Shown: positions 17,180 through 26,600 of the stretch, piece after piece
Position numbering within the stretch: position 1 is the stretch's first letter
Layout: each line of letters starts with the position of its first letter
Virus record (IMG/VR): IMGVR_UViG_3300005436_000501
Location: 62,001 to 126,000 of that record
Length of the DNA stretch: 64,000 nt
DNA from: a virus
Reading direction: 5' to 3' (one strand)
The notes under the pieces: model-generated
Database searches by the model: none
Seen by the model: only the letters and a program-made list of their open reading frames with translations
What the model was told of the DNA's origin: nothing
Made by a program: the position numbers and the translations under genes

Positions 17180-17250
17180 CGGGTCCGCCTCCCGGTGTTC
17201 ACGGGCGGCGCGTCACGCCGAACGGGGAGCGGGTGGCGGTGCGCGCCGGG

Positions 17251-17445
17251 TCAGCGGGTGTTCGGTGGGTCGGTGTTTTCGGCGCCGATCCACGCCCCGG
17301 CCGGATACACGGCCACGACCCACTCGCCGCGGCCCTCGCGGGCGGTGACGACCAGGTTCCCGGCGTCGTCGACCGACACGTCCTGGCCCGCGTCGTGCAC
17401 GACTTTCTCGGGGCGCGGGCCGGCGAGCCGAACGGTGACGGGCAC
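17251..17445 (-). CDS. Small beta-rich structural-module protein
   Basis: 64 residues from GTG at 17445, which overlaps the upstream TAG by one base. VPVTVRLAGPRP and NLVVTAREGRGEWVVAVYPA form four probable strands. No family recognised; it lies among connector genes. Confidence 0.6.
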   Translation of the reverse strand: MPVTVRLAGPRPEKVVHDAGQDVSVDDAGNLVVTAREGRGEWVVAVYPAGAWIGAENTDPPNTR

Positions 17446-17906
17446 TACTGGGCCGACGCGATCAGGGCGGTGACGGTCGGGGCTGTTCCGCCGGTCAGCA
17501 CGGTGAGGTTCGCGCGCACATACCGTACGGCCTTGCCGGTGGCGGTCTGCACGTCGCCGGTGGTGGAGGTGGACGTCGCGAGCGTCGCCCACGGCCCCGC
17601 GGCGGCGAGCGATCCCTCGAGCAGGACCGTCACCCCGGTCGGTGACCCGGTCGTAGAGGTCTGCAAGGTGTGTGCGGAGCGTACGACGCCGAGGTCGGTT
17701 ACGGTGCCCGGCCCGGTCGATGTCGCGGCCGACAGTGACGCGACGGGACCGGCGCCGCTGGACGTGGGCAGGGTGCCGCCTGCGCCGACGGCGAGCACGT
17801 TGCCCTCGCCGTCGGTGATCGCGACGGCGCGCGCGGCCGGGGTGGTCAGGTTGGTTGCGGGCTGGGTGACGCATGCGCCGCCGGTGCCCTGCACGATGGA
17901 CGCCAT
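17445..17906 (-). CDS. Structural-module beta-sandwich protein
   Basis: 153 residues. Ser/Thr/Gly-rich strands (VTDLGVVRSAHTLQTSTTGS, GVTVLLEGSLAAAGPWATLA, AVRYVRANLTVLTGGTAPTV) give the profile of a small carbohydrate-binding or decoration domain such as actinophage head fibres. The start ATG overlaps the upstream stop by one base. Probably a capsid or neck decoration protein. Confidence 0.6.
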   Translation of the reverse strand: MASIVQGTGGACVTQPATNLTTPAARAVAITDGEGNVLAVGAGGTLPTSSGAGPVASLSAATSTGPGTVTDLGVVRSAHTLQTSTTGSPTGVTVLLEGSLAAAGPWATLATSTSTTGDVQTATGKAVRYVRANLTVLTGGTAPTVTALIASAQ

Positions 17907-18289
17907 CAGGGTGTGGTGTCCGCGACGCGCACCCACTGGCCGTGCGCGCAGCCGATGCTTCCTGCACCGGGGGGCGGTCCGGCGGGGTTGCACTCGCGGC
18001 ACGGGGCTCCGGGCTCACCGGCGGCCGTCTCCCAGTGGAAGGACGGCCCCGCCGCAGGTTCGGCGGGCGCGTCCCCGGCGGGCTTGTCGTCCGCGGGCTT
18101 GGCCCCGCCCTCACCCGCCGACGCCAGCTTCGGCTCCGGGGCACTGTCTGGCGTGGCGGCCGGGTCCGGCTCGGTGTGCGGGGTAGCGGCCGCAGGGTTC
18201 TTCGCATCCTTGGGCGCCACCGCGCTGTCCGGCTCGCTCGCGTCCGCTGCGGGCTTCGCCGCGGCGCTCTTGCGCGGGGTGGTGGGCAT
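17906..18289 (-). CDS. Ala/Pro-rich protein with C-terminal Cys motif
   Basis: 127 residues. The first ~85 are low-complexity Ala/Pro/Asp/Lys. The C-terminal 40 contain GAPCRECNPAG and GSIGCAHGQWVRV, which look like a small metal-binding tail (Cys, Cys, Cys, His). It is overlapped by one base at both ends. No family recognised; by position it is a head-associated accessory. Confidence 0.55.
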   Translation of the reverse strand: MPTTPRKSAAAKPAADASEPDSAVAPKDAKNPAAATPHTEPDPAATPDSAPEPKLASAGEGGAKPADDKPAGDAPAEPAAGPSFHWETAAGEPGAPCRECNPAGPPPGAGSIGCAHGQWVRVADTTP

Positions 18290-18552
18290 CAGCTCTCCCT
18301 CTCGCACTCGCCGCCGCAGCGCGAGCACTTCTTCACGAACGATCCGAATCCGCACGACCCGCACCGGTAGCCGATCGAGCGGCGGGTGCCGCCCGACAGG
18401 GACGCCGGGAACGCGCCCTCGGACCGCAGCGCCTTGACGTGCATCGGGTCCTGCACGTCCATGATCCGGCCCGGGTATCTGGTGACCTGGCCGCTCTGGG
18501 CGCCCTTGACCTCCATGCCTGCGACCGTGCTGCTGGGTGCTGCCAGGCGCAT
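18289..18552 (-). CDS. Zinc-ribbon protein downstream of major capsid
   Basis: 87 residues ending in a clear zinc ribbon (YRCGSCGFGSFVKKCSRCGG, two CxxC knuckles). The N-terminal half has strands (GMEVKGAQSGQVTRYPGRIM). Short proteins with ribbons immediately after the major capsid gene are frequent in Streptomyces phages. Function unknown; capsid decoration or a DNA-binding role is possible. Confidence 0.65.
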   Translation of the reverse strand: MRLAAPSSTVAGMEVKGAQSGQVTRYPGRIMDVQDPMHVKALRSEGAFPASLSGGTRRSIGYRCGSCGFGSFVKKCSRCGGECERES

Positions 18553-18620
18553 GCGGGACTCCTTTCACGACACGGCGCCCGGCCCGGTTGAGCCGGGCGC
18601 CGCTCGGTATCAGGGGGCGA

Positions 18621-21421
18621 CTATCCGGCGGAAACGCCCGAGATGCAGCCGTTCCAGCCGGGTGCGTAGCATAGGTGAGTACCGAACCAGTAGCTCGACG
18701 ACTCGTACGCGAACTGCGTCACGGGCCAGTCGATCCCCATGAAGTCCTGCACGTTGCAGATCGCCCACACGTTGCTGACCTGCGAGTCGGGGATCGGCAG
18801 GGTGTCCGAGATGATCGGACACACGCCCTGCGGCAGCCACGGCGAGACTTCCATCTCGACGTGCTTGCCCGTGGTCTCGTTCACGATCGCGACGGCGACC
18901 GAGCCGAGCGTGACCCCGGCGACCTGGTCCTGGGTGACCTGCAGGATGTAGTTGTTGGACTCGCCGGTCTTGAGCGTCGCGGACAGCTGCTTGCGGTCGG
19001 CGCCGTTGAACATGACCCGGTCGGGGTCGGCCTTGACCGAGTTGTAGAGGCTGGCGAACGCGGTCTGGAACTCGCCGCCGGGGGTCGCGGTGCCGAACGC
19101 CGAGTTCAACTTGACGTTGTAGCCGGACGAGGTGCCCATCGTCCAGGCGAGGATCCCGTCGTACCCGGCGGAGTACGCGGAGGTGTCGGCGGTGGGCGGG
19201 TTCGCTCCCGCCACCGGGATCGCGCCCTGCAGCACGATGCCGGTACCGCCAGCGCCGCCGCCGTTGACGGACTGGTTCGGGAACCGGCCGTACAGGAAGA
19301 ACGCGGAGTTCGCCGGCTGGGAGGCTCCCGTCCCGATGTACACCTTGTATCCCAGCGCCGCCGGGACGTCGGTCAGGCGCAGCACCACGTTGTGGCCCGC
19401 GGTCGGCGCGATCGTGGCGACGGTGGAGACGACGGACTCGCCGAACGCGCCCGCGTCGGAGGTGACGTACACGTAGATGTTCGTGGTGTACCCGGTCAGG
19501 GCGGCCTGCCCGGTGCCGAGGGTGTTGTCCACCAGCGACGTGCCGGTGGGCGCGGCGAGAGCGCCGGCGTACCCGGACGCGGTGCCGCGGCCCATGATCA
19601 GCATCCGCTCCTCCATCAGCTTGCTGGCGTACAGCAGGCTGGTGCGCGAGAGCTGGCGGATGTCCTGATACCCCTGGCCAGCATATTGGGCGGACCAGGT
19701 GACCTCGTCGGACATCGAGAACTGCGAGTGCGGCAGCACGACGTCGTAACCGGCGTACGCGATCTTCGGGCCGCGCGCGTAGTACAGCGAGTTGCTCGCG
19801 CCCGACGGGGCGAAGTTCGTCTGGCTGCTGTCGGCGATACCGGGGTGGATGTTGCCGACGCCGCCGGTGCCGGAGCCGGTGATCCCGGAGATCACCTTGA
19901 ACCGGTGCGAGGTGCCGAAGCCCTTGATCCGCGGCGTGCGGTTGCTGACCGGCGTCGGACGGGGAGCGAGGAACTTTGCCAGATTTGTTACCGAGCCCCG
20001 TCGGCTCGGGCCGCTTCATTTCTGCGCGGCTCTGCATGTCTCCATGCAGCTCGGACTATGCCACCACCTGCTGCTTCCGGTGATCCTTCCACCGGATGTG
20101 GACCGGATTGGACTGAGGGTTCTTCCTCATCCAAACCCCGTAGCACTTCTGGGTGCAGAACTTCTTCTCGTAGGTCCGGTTCGTCCGGTGCTCGACGAAG
20201 ACATTTCCGCAGCCGGTGCAGGTGTGCTCGATCTGAGCACCCTTCCAGCTTGCGTTGTCCTTGCCGCGCCCACTCCGACGGATGTCAGCGATCGGATCCG
20301 TGTCGGGTGTCAGTCCAACGGCGTCCGCGACCGACCGGACGCAGGCGTCCGGGTCAGCGTTGATCTGGGTTCCGTTGAACCGGAAGACCTTGTAGCCCAC
20401 ATCGGCGAGTTCGGCGTCGCGCACTGCGTCGAGCGCCTTGCGACGCTCGAGTCGGTGCGACAGTCCGTCGGCCTCGATGATCACGGGAGCCTGAAGAAGC
20501 TCGATATCGACGACATAGCGGCCGAGGTGGCATCGCTGTGTCGTGAACGAGAGTCCTGCACGTTTGAGTGCTCCATGGAGCAGCTTTTCCAGCGGAGAGT
20601 CCGCCGACGAGCCTCGCAGCTCATCGAATCGCTTAAGCGGACTCACTCGGTGCGCTTCCTTGAACTCCGGAGTGTTGCATGCGGCCCTGTGTGCAGCCTT
20701 GCGCTCGTCACTCCACACCCACGTTCGCCCAGTCATGGGCTTGCGGGCGATACCAAGGCGCTTCATCGCGTTCTCTACCGGCTTGCGTGAGCAGCCGTAC
20801 AGTTCCGCGACAGCGCGTTGCGGCCCGAGTCGGTCGTAATCCGCCTGGAGGTTGCTCCAGTCCAACAGGTGCCCCGCATCTAGTCTCTACGGACTCGCCC
20901 CTACGAACGGGGATTGCCTCGGCGTTTTCCACATGACCTGGACGCTCTAAGTATATTGCGCCCAGCGAAGGACTTTCACCGATACAGCGGGGTTCTCAAC
21001 TGCGCATCACTGCGCAGCGGCCCTACGAAAACGAAGGCGCCTCGAGGTCGAACGCGACGAGGCCAGTTCCAACGGGGGACGTGAGGTTGATGTCCTTGAC
21101 CAGGTCCGGCTGCTGCCCCTTGAGGGCGTCCAGCGCCGCGGCCACCGACGCGACGGCGTCCGGGGACATCGACTTGACCAGGTCCGGCGAGCCGAGCGCC
21201 TTCTGCAGGTACTCGATCGCGTTGGTCGGGCGCGGGCTGAAGTCGATCGGGTGGCCGGCCTTGAAGCTGGTGACGATCTCCTCGCGGGTCAGTTCCCGCT
21301 CGGGAACGCACTGGATCGACTTGACCAGTTCGTCGAAGCGGATGGAGACCTCGGCCTTGGACAGCTTCGCGGACTCCGGGGACTCACCGAACATGAGCTC
21401 GACGTTCGTGGGCAGAGCCAT
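18621..21421 (-). CDS. Major capsid protein, HK97 fold, split by a group I intron
   Basis: The gene is in two exons: exon 1 at 21421-21035 (129 codons, MALPTNVELMFGES...) and exon 2 at 19979-18621 (452 codons plus stop). Joining them gives ...VGTGLVAFDLEAP|AKFLAPRPTPVSNRTPRIKG..., which restores the conserved HK97-type capsid stretch (FDLEAPAK followed by TP.RNR.PR.KG) exactly in frame. The spliced product is 581 residues with the N-arm/delta-domain region first. Unspliced, exon 1 would terminate four codons into the intron (SFS then TAG), so splicing is essential for virion production. The gene lies directly after the protease/scaffold gene. Confidence 0.88.
19980..21034 (-). mobile_element. 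Group I intron in the major capsid gene
   Basis: About 1,055 nt. Exon 1 ends GCGCCT and its GCCUU can pair with AGGGC in the intron (P1, with the U-G wobble at the splice site). A perfect P2 hairpin (CTGCGCA, GTGA loop, TGCGCAG) follows. P3 forms between 20987-20992 and 20872-20877 (CCCCGC with GCGGGG). The R motif AGAGACTAGATG lies at 20878-20889 and its GACTA (20881-20885) pairs with TAGTC at 20054-20058 to make P7. P9 is a perfect 7-bp hairpin with a GAGA loop at 20032-20049. The intron ends with G at 19980. The endonuclease gene sits in the P8 region and its stop overlaps P7. Confidence 0.88.
20056..20865 (-). CDS. Intron-encoded EDxHD (DUF559/Vsr-like) homing endonuclease
   Basis: 269 residues from a TTG at 20865. 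Residues 1-45 carry a small HTH (RAVAELYGCSRKPVENAMKR). The nuclease core is Vsr/DUF559-like: SPLEKLLHGALKRAG, YVVDIELLQAPVIIEADGLSH (the E-x-D-G-x-x-H active-site cluster) and FRFNGTQINADPDACV. A C-terminal zinc-binding domain follows (CTGCGNVFVEH, FCTQKCYGVWMRK). It is fully inside the capsid intron and would cut intronless capsid genes to drive homing. Enzymes of this fold were first described in phage introns as I-Bth0305I-type. Its translation is probably coupled to intron RNA processing because its ends overlap core helices. Confidence 0.88.
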   Translation of the reverse strand: MDWSNLQADYDRLGPQRAVAELYGCSRKPVENAMKRLGIARKPMTGRTWVWSDERKAAHRAACNTPEFKEAHRVSPLKRFDELRGSSADSPLEKLLHGALKRAGLSFTTQRCHLGRYVVDIELLQAPVIIEADGLSHRLERRKALDAVRDAELADVGYKVFRFNGTQINADPDACVRSVADAVGLTPDTDPIADIRRSGRGKDNASWKGAQIEHTCTGCGNVFVEHRTNRTYEKKFCTQKCYGVWMRKNPQSNPVHIRWKDHRKQQVVA

Positions 21422-21445
21422 GGGCCCTGCTCCTTCCATGCGAAA

Positions 21446-21465
21446 GGCCCCGCACTGGCGGGGCC
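21446..21465 (-). terminator. Hairpin between protease and major capsid genes
   Basis: GGCCCCGC, loop of four, GCGGGGCC; on the minus strand it is followed by TTTCGC. It lies 25 bases before the capsid start, so it probably tunes read-through or protects the abundant capsid mRNA rather than stopping the operon. Confidence 0.5.
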
Positions 21466-21481
21466 GGGTGGTCGGGGGGGG

Positions 21482-23542
21482 CTATGCGGCGGCCTTCGCG
21501 AGCAAGGCGCGGGCACGGTCGCGGTAGCCCTGGGCGAGGTCCCGGTTCGCCGAGAACATCTCGGCCTTAGCCAGGAGTTCGTTCGCCTGGGCGTGCAGCG
21601 TGTCGGCGTCGCTCTTGGTCGCTGCGCCCTGCTGGGCGGCGGTGCGAGTCAGGGCGGGCCCGCCGGGCTGCGGCAGGTCCTTGACGGCCTCGAATGCGCT
21701 GGCCTTCGCGAGGTCCACCGTGAGCGCCGTGAGGCGCTCCTCGTCGGCGGCCCTTGCCTCTGCCACGGCGCTCTTCACGAGGTCTTCGAGTTCTGCCTTG
21801 GTCATGCCCTGCGGCTCGGTGGCCGCAGGAGTCTCGGGTGTGTCGTTCTTCGTAAGGGCTGCGGCGACGGCGGCCTTGACGAGGTCGGCAGCCTCGGCCT
21901 TGGTGAGCAGCTGCTCGACCTCGGGCGCGTGGGCAGCGTCGGGCGCGTCTGCCTTCGCGGCGGTCTTGGCCGCTGCCTTCTTCTTTGCCGCAGACTTCTC
22001 GTCGTCGCCCTCGGTGTCATCCTCTGCGTCGGCGCCGTCGGCGCCGTCGGCGCCTTCCCCGTCGGCCGCGTCGGCAGCGCCCTTCTTCTTGAACGGCGGC
22101 GCGAGGTTCGGGTTCTTCTTCCCGTCCGCCTTGAGCAGGTCCTCGCCGTCCGCCGGGGCGTCGGAGAGCATCATCACCGCGTCGTCCACGCCGGACTGCT
22201 CGCTGCGCTCGTTAGCCTGGAACCACTTCAGTGCCCTTACGGCATCGAGCAGCAGCGCGATATCGCAGGCCTCGTTCAGGTTGCCCATCGCGAGCGACTC
22301 GGCCTCGGACACGATCAGCTTCGCGATCGCGGCGATGGCGTCCTGCGCGCCCTGGATGTCGTCAGTCTCGTCCACGCCGCCGGCCGCTCCGCCGCCGTCG
22401 TCGGCCTTGGCGAGGTCCGGGACGAGCGCACGCACGTCACGCAGCACCGCCTCGGCCTTCTCGATCGCCTCCGGGTCGGCGTCAGCCTTCGCCGCGTCGT
22501 CCTTGAGCGAGCCGTCGGCATTCCAGTTCTCGGGCACCATGCCCTCCAATCCGAGGGCCTGGGCCCGCTTGCGGATGTGCTTTCTCACGTCGTCGTGGTC
22601 GGCGTTGCCGCGACCCACGGCCTTGATTGCGCGGCGCAGATCGGCCTTCGTCTTGATCACATAGGAGGGGTCGCCCTTCGCGTTCGGCATCGCCTGACCC
22701 GCCGCCAGCGCCTGCCGCTTCTCCTCGGCCGTGTACGCCTTGTCGAGCGACTCGTAGGTCTGCGCCTTGTAGGCGTCCGCCGCCTCACGTACCGCGCCTA
22801 CCAGTGCCTCGTCGCTCACGAGACGCCCGGACACAGTCACGTTGACCACCACGGGCGCCGCGGGGGAGTCCGTCTTGGCGGTCTCAGCGTCCTGCTCGGC
22901 TACGGCCTGAACCGAGGCCCCGGCCCCGGCGAGGTCGGCAAGCGCCTGCTTTACGGGGGAGGCGAGGCGGTCGAAGAGTTCGGGCGGCAGTCCGTAGGTC
23001 GGGGACGCGACGCGCTCGAGCGTGGGCTCCTCGACGATCTGGAGTTCCCCGGCGCCATCGGACTTCGCGAGCGGCAAGCGCCAGTGATCTGAAATCGTCG
23101 CCGTGGGCAAGCACGGGCTATCTACGAGGCTTGATTCACATATCCTGCCAGCGACGACGGTCCCGCCTGGCGCGTCGGCCTTGGTGTAGTCGAGGCGGTG
23201 GCCGCGCACGCCGATGGAGAAGCCGTTGAGGACACCCTCTTCGACCTTCTCGACAGCCTCGCGGTCGACGACCTTCGCGCCGATGTACCAGCCGTCGTCC
23301 TTCTCCTCGAGTTCGATGGCCTTGCCGACGGCGCGTCGATGATCATGGCCCTCGCGGATGTTACCGGCGCGGGTGAACCACTCGGGGACGGCAGTCCTGA
23401 GCCAATCCGCTGACATGCGCTGCTGGTCATGGTCGAGATCCGTGCCGGTCAGCTTCCCGTACACGTACAGGTGGCCCGTCGTCGGGTCCTTCTCGCGCTT
23501 CGTGATCGGCGCGTAGAGCTCCAGCACCGCAGGCAGCGCCAT
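21482..23542 (-). CDS. Capsid maturation protease fused to scaffold
   Basis: 686 residues from ATG at 23542 (GGAGGCGAC site). The N-terminal ~160 residues resemble the HK97-type prohead protease: a His in REGHDHRRAVG, a Ser in NGFSIGVRG and the conserved SSLVDSP strand. Residues ~190 onward are helical, rich in Ala, Asp, Glu and Lys, with a very acidic stretch (EGADGADGADAEDD) and Lys/Ala repeats, typical of a scaffold tail. A small DUF-like helical region around 290-345 (KTKADLRRAIKAVGRGNADH) is also present. The tail guides shell assembly and is then degraded by the protease. It precedes the capsid gene and follows the portal gene. Confidence 0.85.
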   Translation of the reverse strand: MALPAVLELYAPITKREKDPTTGHLYVYGKLTGTDLDHDQQRMSADWLRTAVPEWFTRAGNIREGHDHRRAVGKAIELEEKDDGWYIGAKVVDREAVEKVEEGVLNGFSIGVRGHRLDYTKADAPGGTVVAGRICESSLVDSPCLPTATISDHWRLPLAKSDGAGELQIVEEPTLERVASPTYGLPPELFDRLASPVKQALADLAGAGASVQAVAEQDAETAKTDSPAAPVVVNVTVSGRLVSDEALVGAVREAADAYKAQTYESLDKAYTAEEKRQALAAGQAMPNAKGDPSYVIKTKADLRRAIKAVGRGNADHDDVRKHIRKRAQALGLEGMVPENWNADGSLKDDAAKADADPEAIEKAEAVLRDVRALVPDLAKADDGGGAAGGVDETDDIQGAQDAIAAIAKLIVSEAESLAMGNLNEACDIALLLDAVRALKWFQANERSEQSGVDDAVMMLSDAPADGEDLLKADGKKNPNLAPPFKKKGAADAADGEGADGADGADAEDDTEGDDEKSAAKKKAAAKTAAKADAPDAAHAPEVEQLLTKAEAADLVKAAVAAALTKNDTPETPAATEPQGMTKAELEDLVKSAVAEARAADEERLTALTVDLAKASAFEAVKDLPQPGGPALTRTAAQQGAATKSDADTLHAQANELLAKAEMFSANRDLAQGYRDRARALLAKAAA

Positions 23543-23566
23543 GTCGCCTCCTCCGGGCATGCGAAA

Positions 23567-23590
23567 GGGCCGCACCGACCGGTGCGGCCC
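23567..23590 (-). terminator. Strong hairpin between portal and protease genes
   Basis: Perfect 10-bp stem GGGCCGCACC / GGTGCGGCCC with a GACC loop, followed on the minus strand by TTTCGC. It has the same layout as the hairpin before the capsid gene. Confidence 0.55.
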
Positions 23591-23611
23591 TTCGTGAGTT
23601 GGTGTGGCGGA

Positions 23612-26600
23612 TCAGCCGTCCGTCGCGCCGACGCCGGCGCGGTCCGCCGGGGCGATCTCCGCGAGCGAAACGGTCACCGGCATGGGCGCGCACCGGCACC
23701 GAGTATGTCCAGGTGGTGATAAATCGCCGCTCTGGAAAGCCGCTCCGAGCGGCACGGCGCCCTCGGCCTCGTTCGGTTCGCAGACGCTCGAACACACGCG
23801 ATCATCATCAGCCGAGGCCCAGTAGGTGGCCTCAATGCCGTTGGCCCGGTACGTGTCCATCGACGCGGCGCTCGTTGCTCGCGCCAGTTCCGTGATCGCG
23901 ACCGCTTCGGCCCACGCGGGGTCATCGAGGATGCCGCGCAGTACCCCGGCCAGGGTGGCGGCCGAGTCTCCGCGCGCCAGGGCGTCGGACAGCGCCTTGG
24001 CCAGCTTGTCCAGGCGGTTGCTGGCGATCGACTTGATCGTGATCCCGGCCCGGTCGAGCAACAGCGCTAGTCCGTTGCGGCCGTTCTCGTCCAGGACCAG
24101 CCGGGCGGCGTCCACGTCTCCCGGGACCCACCGCGACCAGTCCACGCGCGCGCTGCCGGTCAGGACGGCGGTCGCGGACAGGTCCCCGATGACGTAGCCC
24201 TCGGTCCACAGCCCCACGATCAGGCCAGCGAGTACCACGGTCAGGTCCACACCACGTTCGGCGAGCCAGGAAGCGGGGTCCTGGGTGTAAGTGTCGGGGC
24301 CGGGCGGGTCGTCGGTGAAGTCGTTGGGCAGGTCGGGTTCGTCGGCCTTTCCGAGCATGGCGATGCGGTGCGCGATCCACGCCTCGGCAAGTGCTCGGGC
24401 ATTCAGGGCGCCGCGCATGGCTGTGCGGATGCGCGGCTTCCAGGCGGCGGCGGTCTGCTTGTCTCGGTCCCAGCCCGGCCAGTGCGGCCGGTCCGGGTCA
24501 CCGGCTTTTGGGACTTTGCCGACACCGCCCGCGGGCGCGAACACGATGCGCGGGTCGGCGAACATGTCGTCGGGCGCGTCGGCTTTGGTCAGGATCCGGG
24601 CGTGGAAGGCGCGGCCGGGCTTGGGGTTGCGGCGCGCCCAGTTGCGATAGGCGGCGATCTCCGCCTTGACGGACTGCGTGGTGGCTGGCGTCGGCGCGCC
24701 CTCGGACGCGTCCGACTCTTCGCCGTCACCGTCGTCGCCCTGGTCGTCCTCGAACTGGTCGGGCACGCCGTCCGCGTTGTCGTCCTTGTTCGGGGGCGAC
24801 TCCAGGGGCGTAACCGTCTCCCCTGCGGGCGCCAGCTTCGACGCGCCCTCCAGGAAGATCACGCCGCGGCTGGTCACCACGATCGGCATGTCCGCCTCGG
24901 GGAACGCATACCTCGGCAACCCGAGCCGGTCGCGGTCCTCGTTGTACGTCATCCGCGCGCTCTTCACGCGGGTGTCGGCAACCGCGTCGGCCGCCGCTTC
25001 GTCCTCGTCCTCGAGTCCGAGGATCTTGAATTCGAGTTCGCCGGGCATCCCCAGGTGCCGCCGGGAGATCCCGGTGACCAGTCCCTGGATCCACCGGTAC
25101 GTCGGCATGGTGGCGTTGCGGTCCTTGATGTCCGCCTGACCCTCGTGGTACCCGCTGGAGCCTAGACCGCCGGTCTCGGTGAAGTTGAGCTCCGCGATGG
25201 TCGTGGCGAAGTGCGCGGCGAGCTGCTTGAGCAGGAACAGGTCGTACTCGGGCTTGTAGCGCTCGGCGACGTCCGCGTGGGATTCGAGCTCGAACCCGGG
25301 CGGCAGGATCCGCATCCGGTGCCGCTCGAGCGTCTGCCCGGACCAGGCGTCGTTCAGGGCGGTCTCGTACTCCAGGACCTGCTGCGGCGTCCATGAACTG
25401 GTGGCGTTGTTGCGCAGCAGCCCGGCGGGCACGGTGCCGTCGGTGAACTCGGCGCGGATCCAGGCGCGCCGGCGCAGCCACACGTCGAGGTCCTCGAGGC
25501 ACTGCTCGACCGCGCTGAAGCCGTAGAGGGTCTCGGTGCGCACGTTGCGCCGCTTGTAGATCAGGGTGTCGGGCGCGTAGCCGTTGATGACCTTGCCCTG
25601 GTCGTCCACGTCTGCGACGTACTCGCCGCGCGGAAAGCCCCACAGGATCTGCTGGTACGCCGGGTTGGGCGGCAGGGGCTTGCCGCCGCGGTAGTCCCGC
25701 AGCACCTTAATGGTGTTGCCGCACCAGGCCGGCTTGCCGTTGCGCCGCACGTACAACACCTCGTTCGGCACCGACACGCAGAACACGTCGCCGTCATACG
25801 GCACCCCCTCGACACGCCACGTGCGAGCTTGCGTGTTCGACAGTCGGACCGAATACTTTGGCCGCATGTTCCCCGAGTGGATAACACGTCCATCACGCAT
25901 CACCGAGTCCGCGGTGGCCACGCTACGACTCACGTTGGCGCACTTGCCGATCTTCTGCGCGATCTCCTGTAGATCGTCAGCCATGCGGGGGCTGCACGTC
26001 GTGATGGTCTGACGATTCCCGTCGTAGCAGCCATCCCCCAGCATGTAGAAACGCCAGAAGATCTCAAGCTGGCGCGCAGACATGTTCTTGACGATGTCCG
26101 GGACATGCTTCTCGTGCGCTTTCCCGAACTGCGCAAGGTAGGAGTGGAGGCACTTCCGGCTGATGACGAACGACTTGCCGGTATGGCATACCTCGCGGCC
26201 GAAGATCCGCATGAGCAGGTCGCGGAACGGGCCGTATCCCTTCGACGCGGGGTCTTGCGTGATGCAGACGGCGTCCTTCTTCGCGCCGGTAACGCAGCCC
26301 TCGGAGAGGTACGCCCCCATGAAGGCCGCGAAGTCGTCGCCGCTGCACTCGAACGGCAGCGACGTGGTACGTCCAGAGGCGGCCAGTTTGAACTCGGCCA
26401 GGTCGGCGCCGATCCAGTGCGATGTCATCGGGATCTTCGACGCTTGGCCATTGCCGAATTCAGCCAACTCGGCTGCCGTGACAATTGCCTCGCCGCGATC
26501 CTGCCAGCGGGAGCCGCCCAGCGCGCGGGGCTTGGCGGTCACGAGCATCCGATGATTGCCCGTGACGAGGACATCCAGGGACTTCGACGTGAAGTGGTAG

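Noticed and set aside
20056-20865. Insertion of an ordinary gene into a dead capsid gene
   Set aside because: The exon ends join in frame to a conserved capsid stretch and canonical group I helices flank the gene, so splicing explains it better than gene inactivation.
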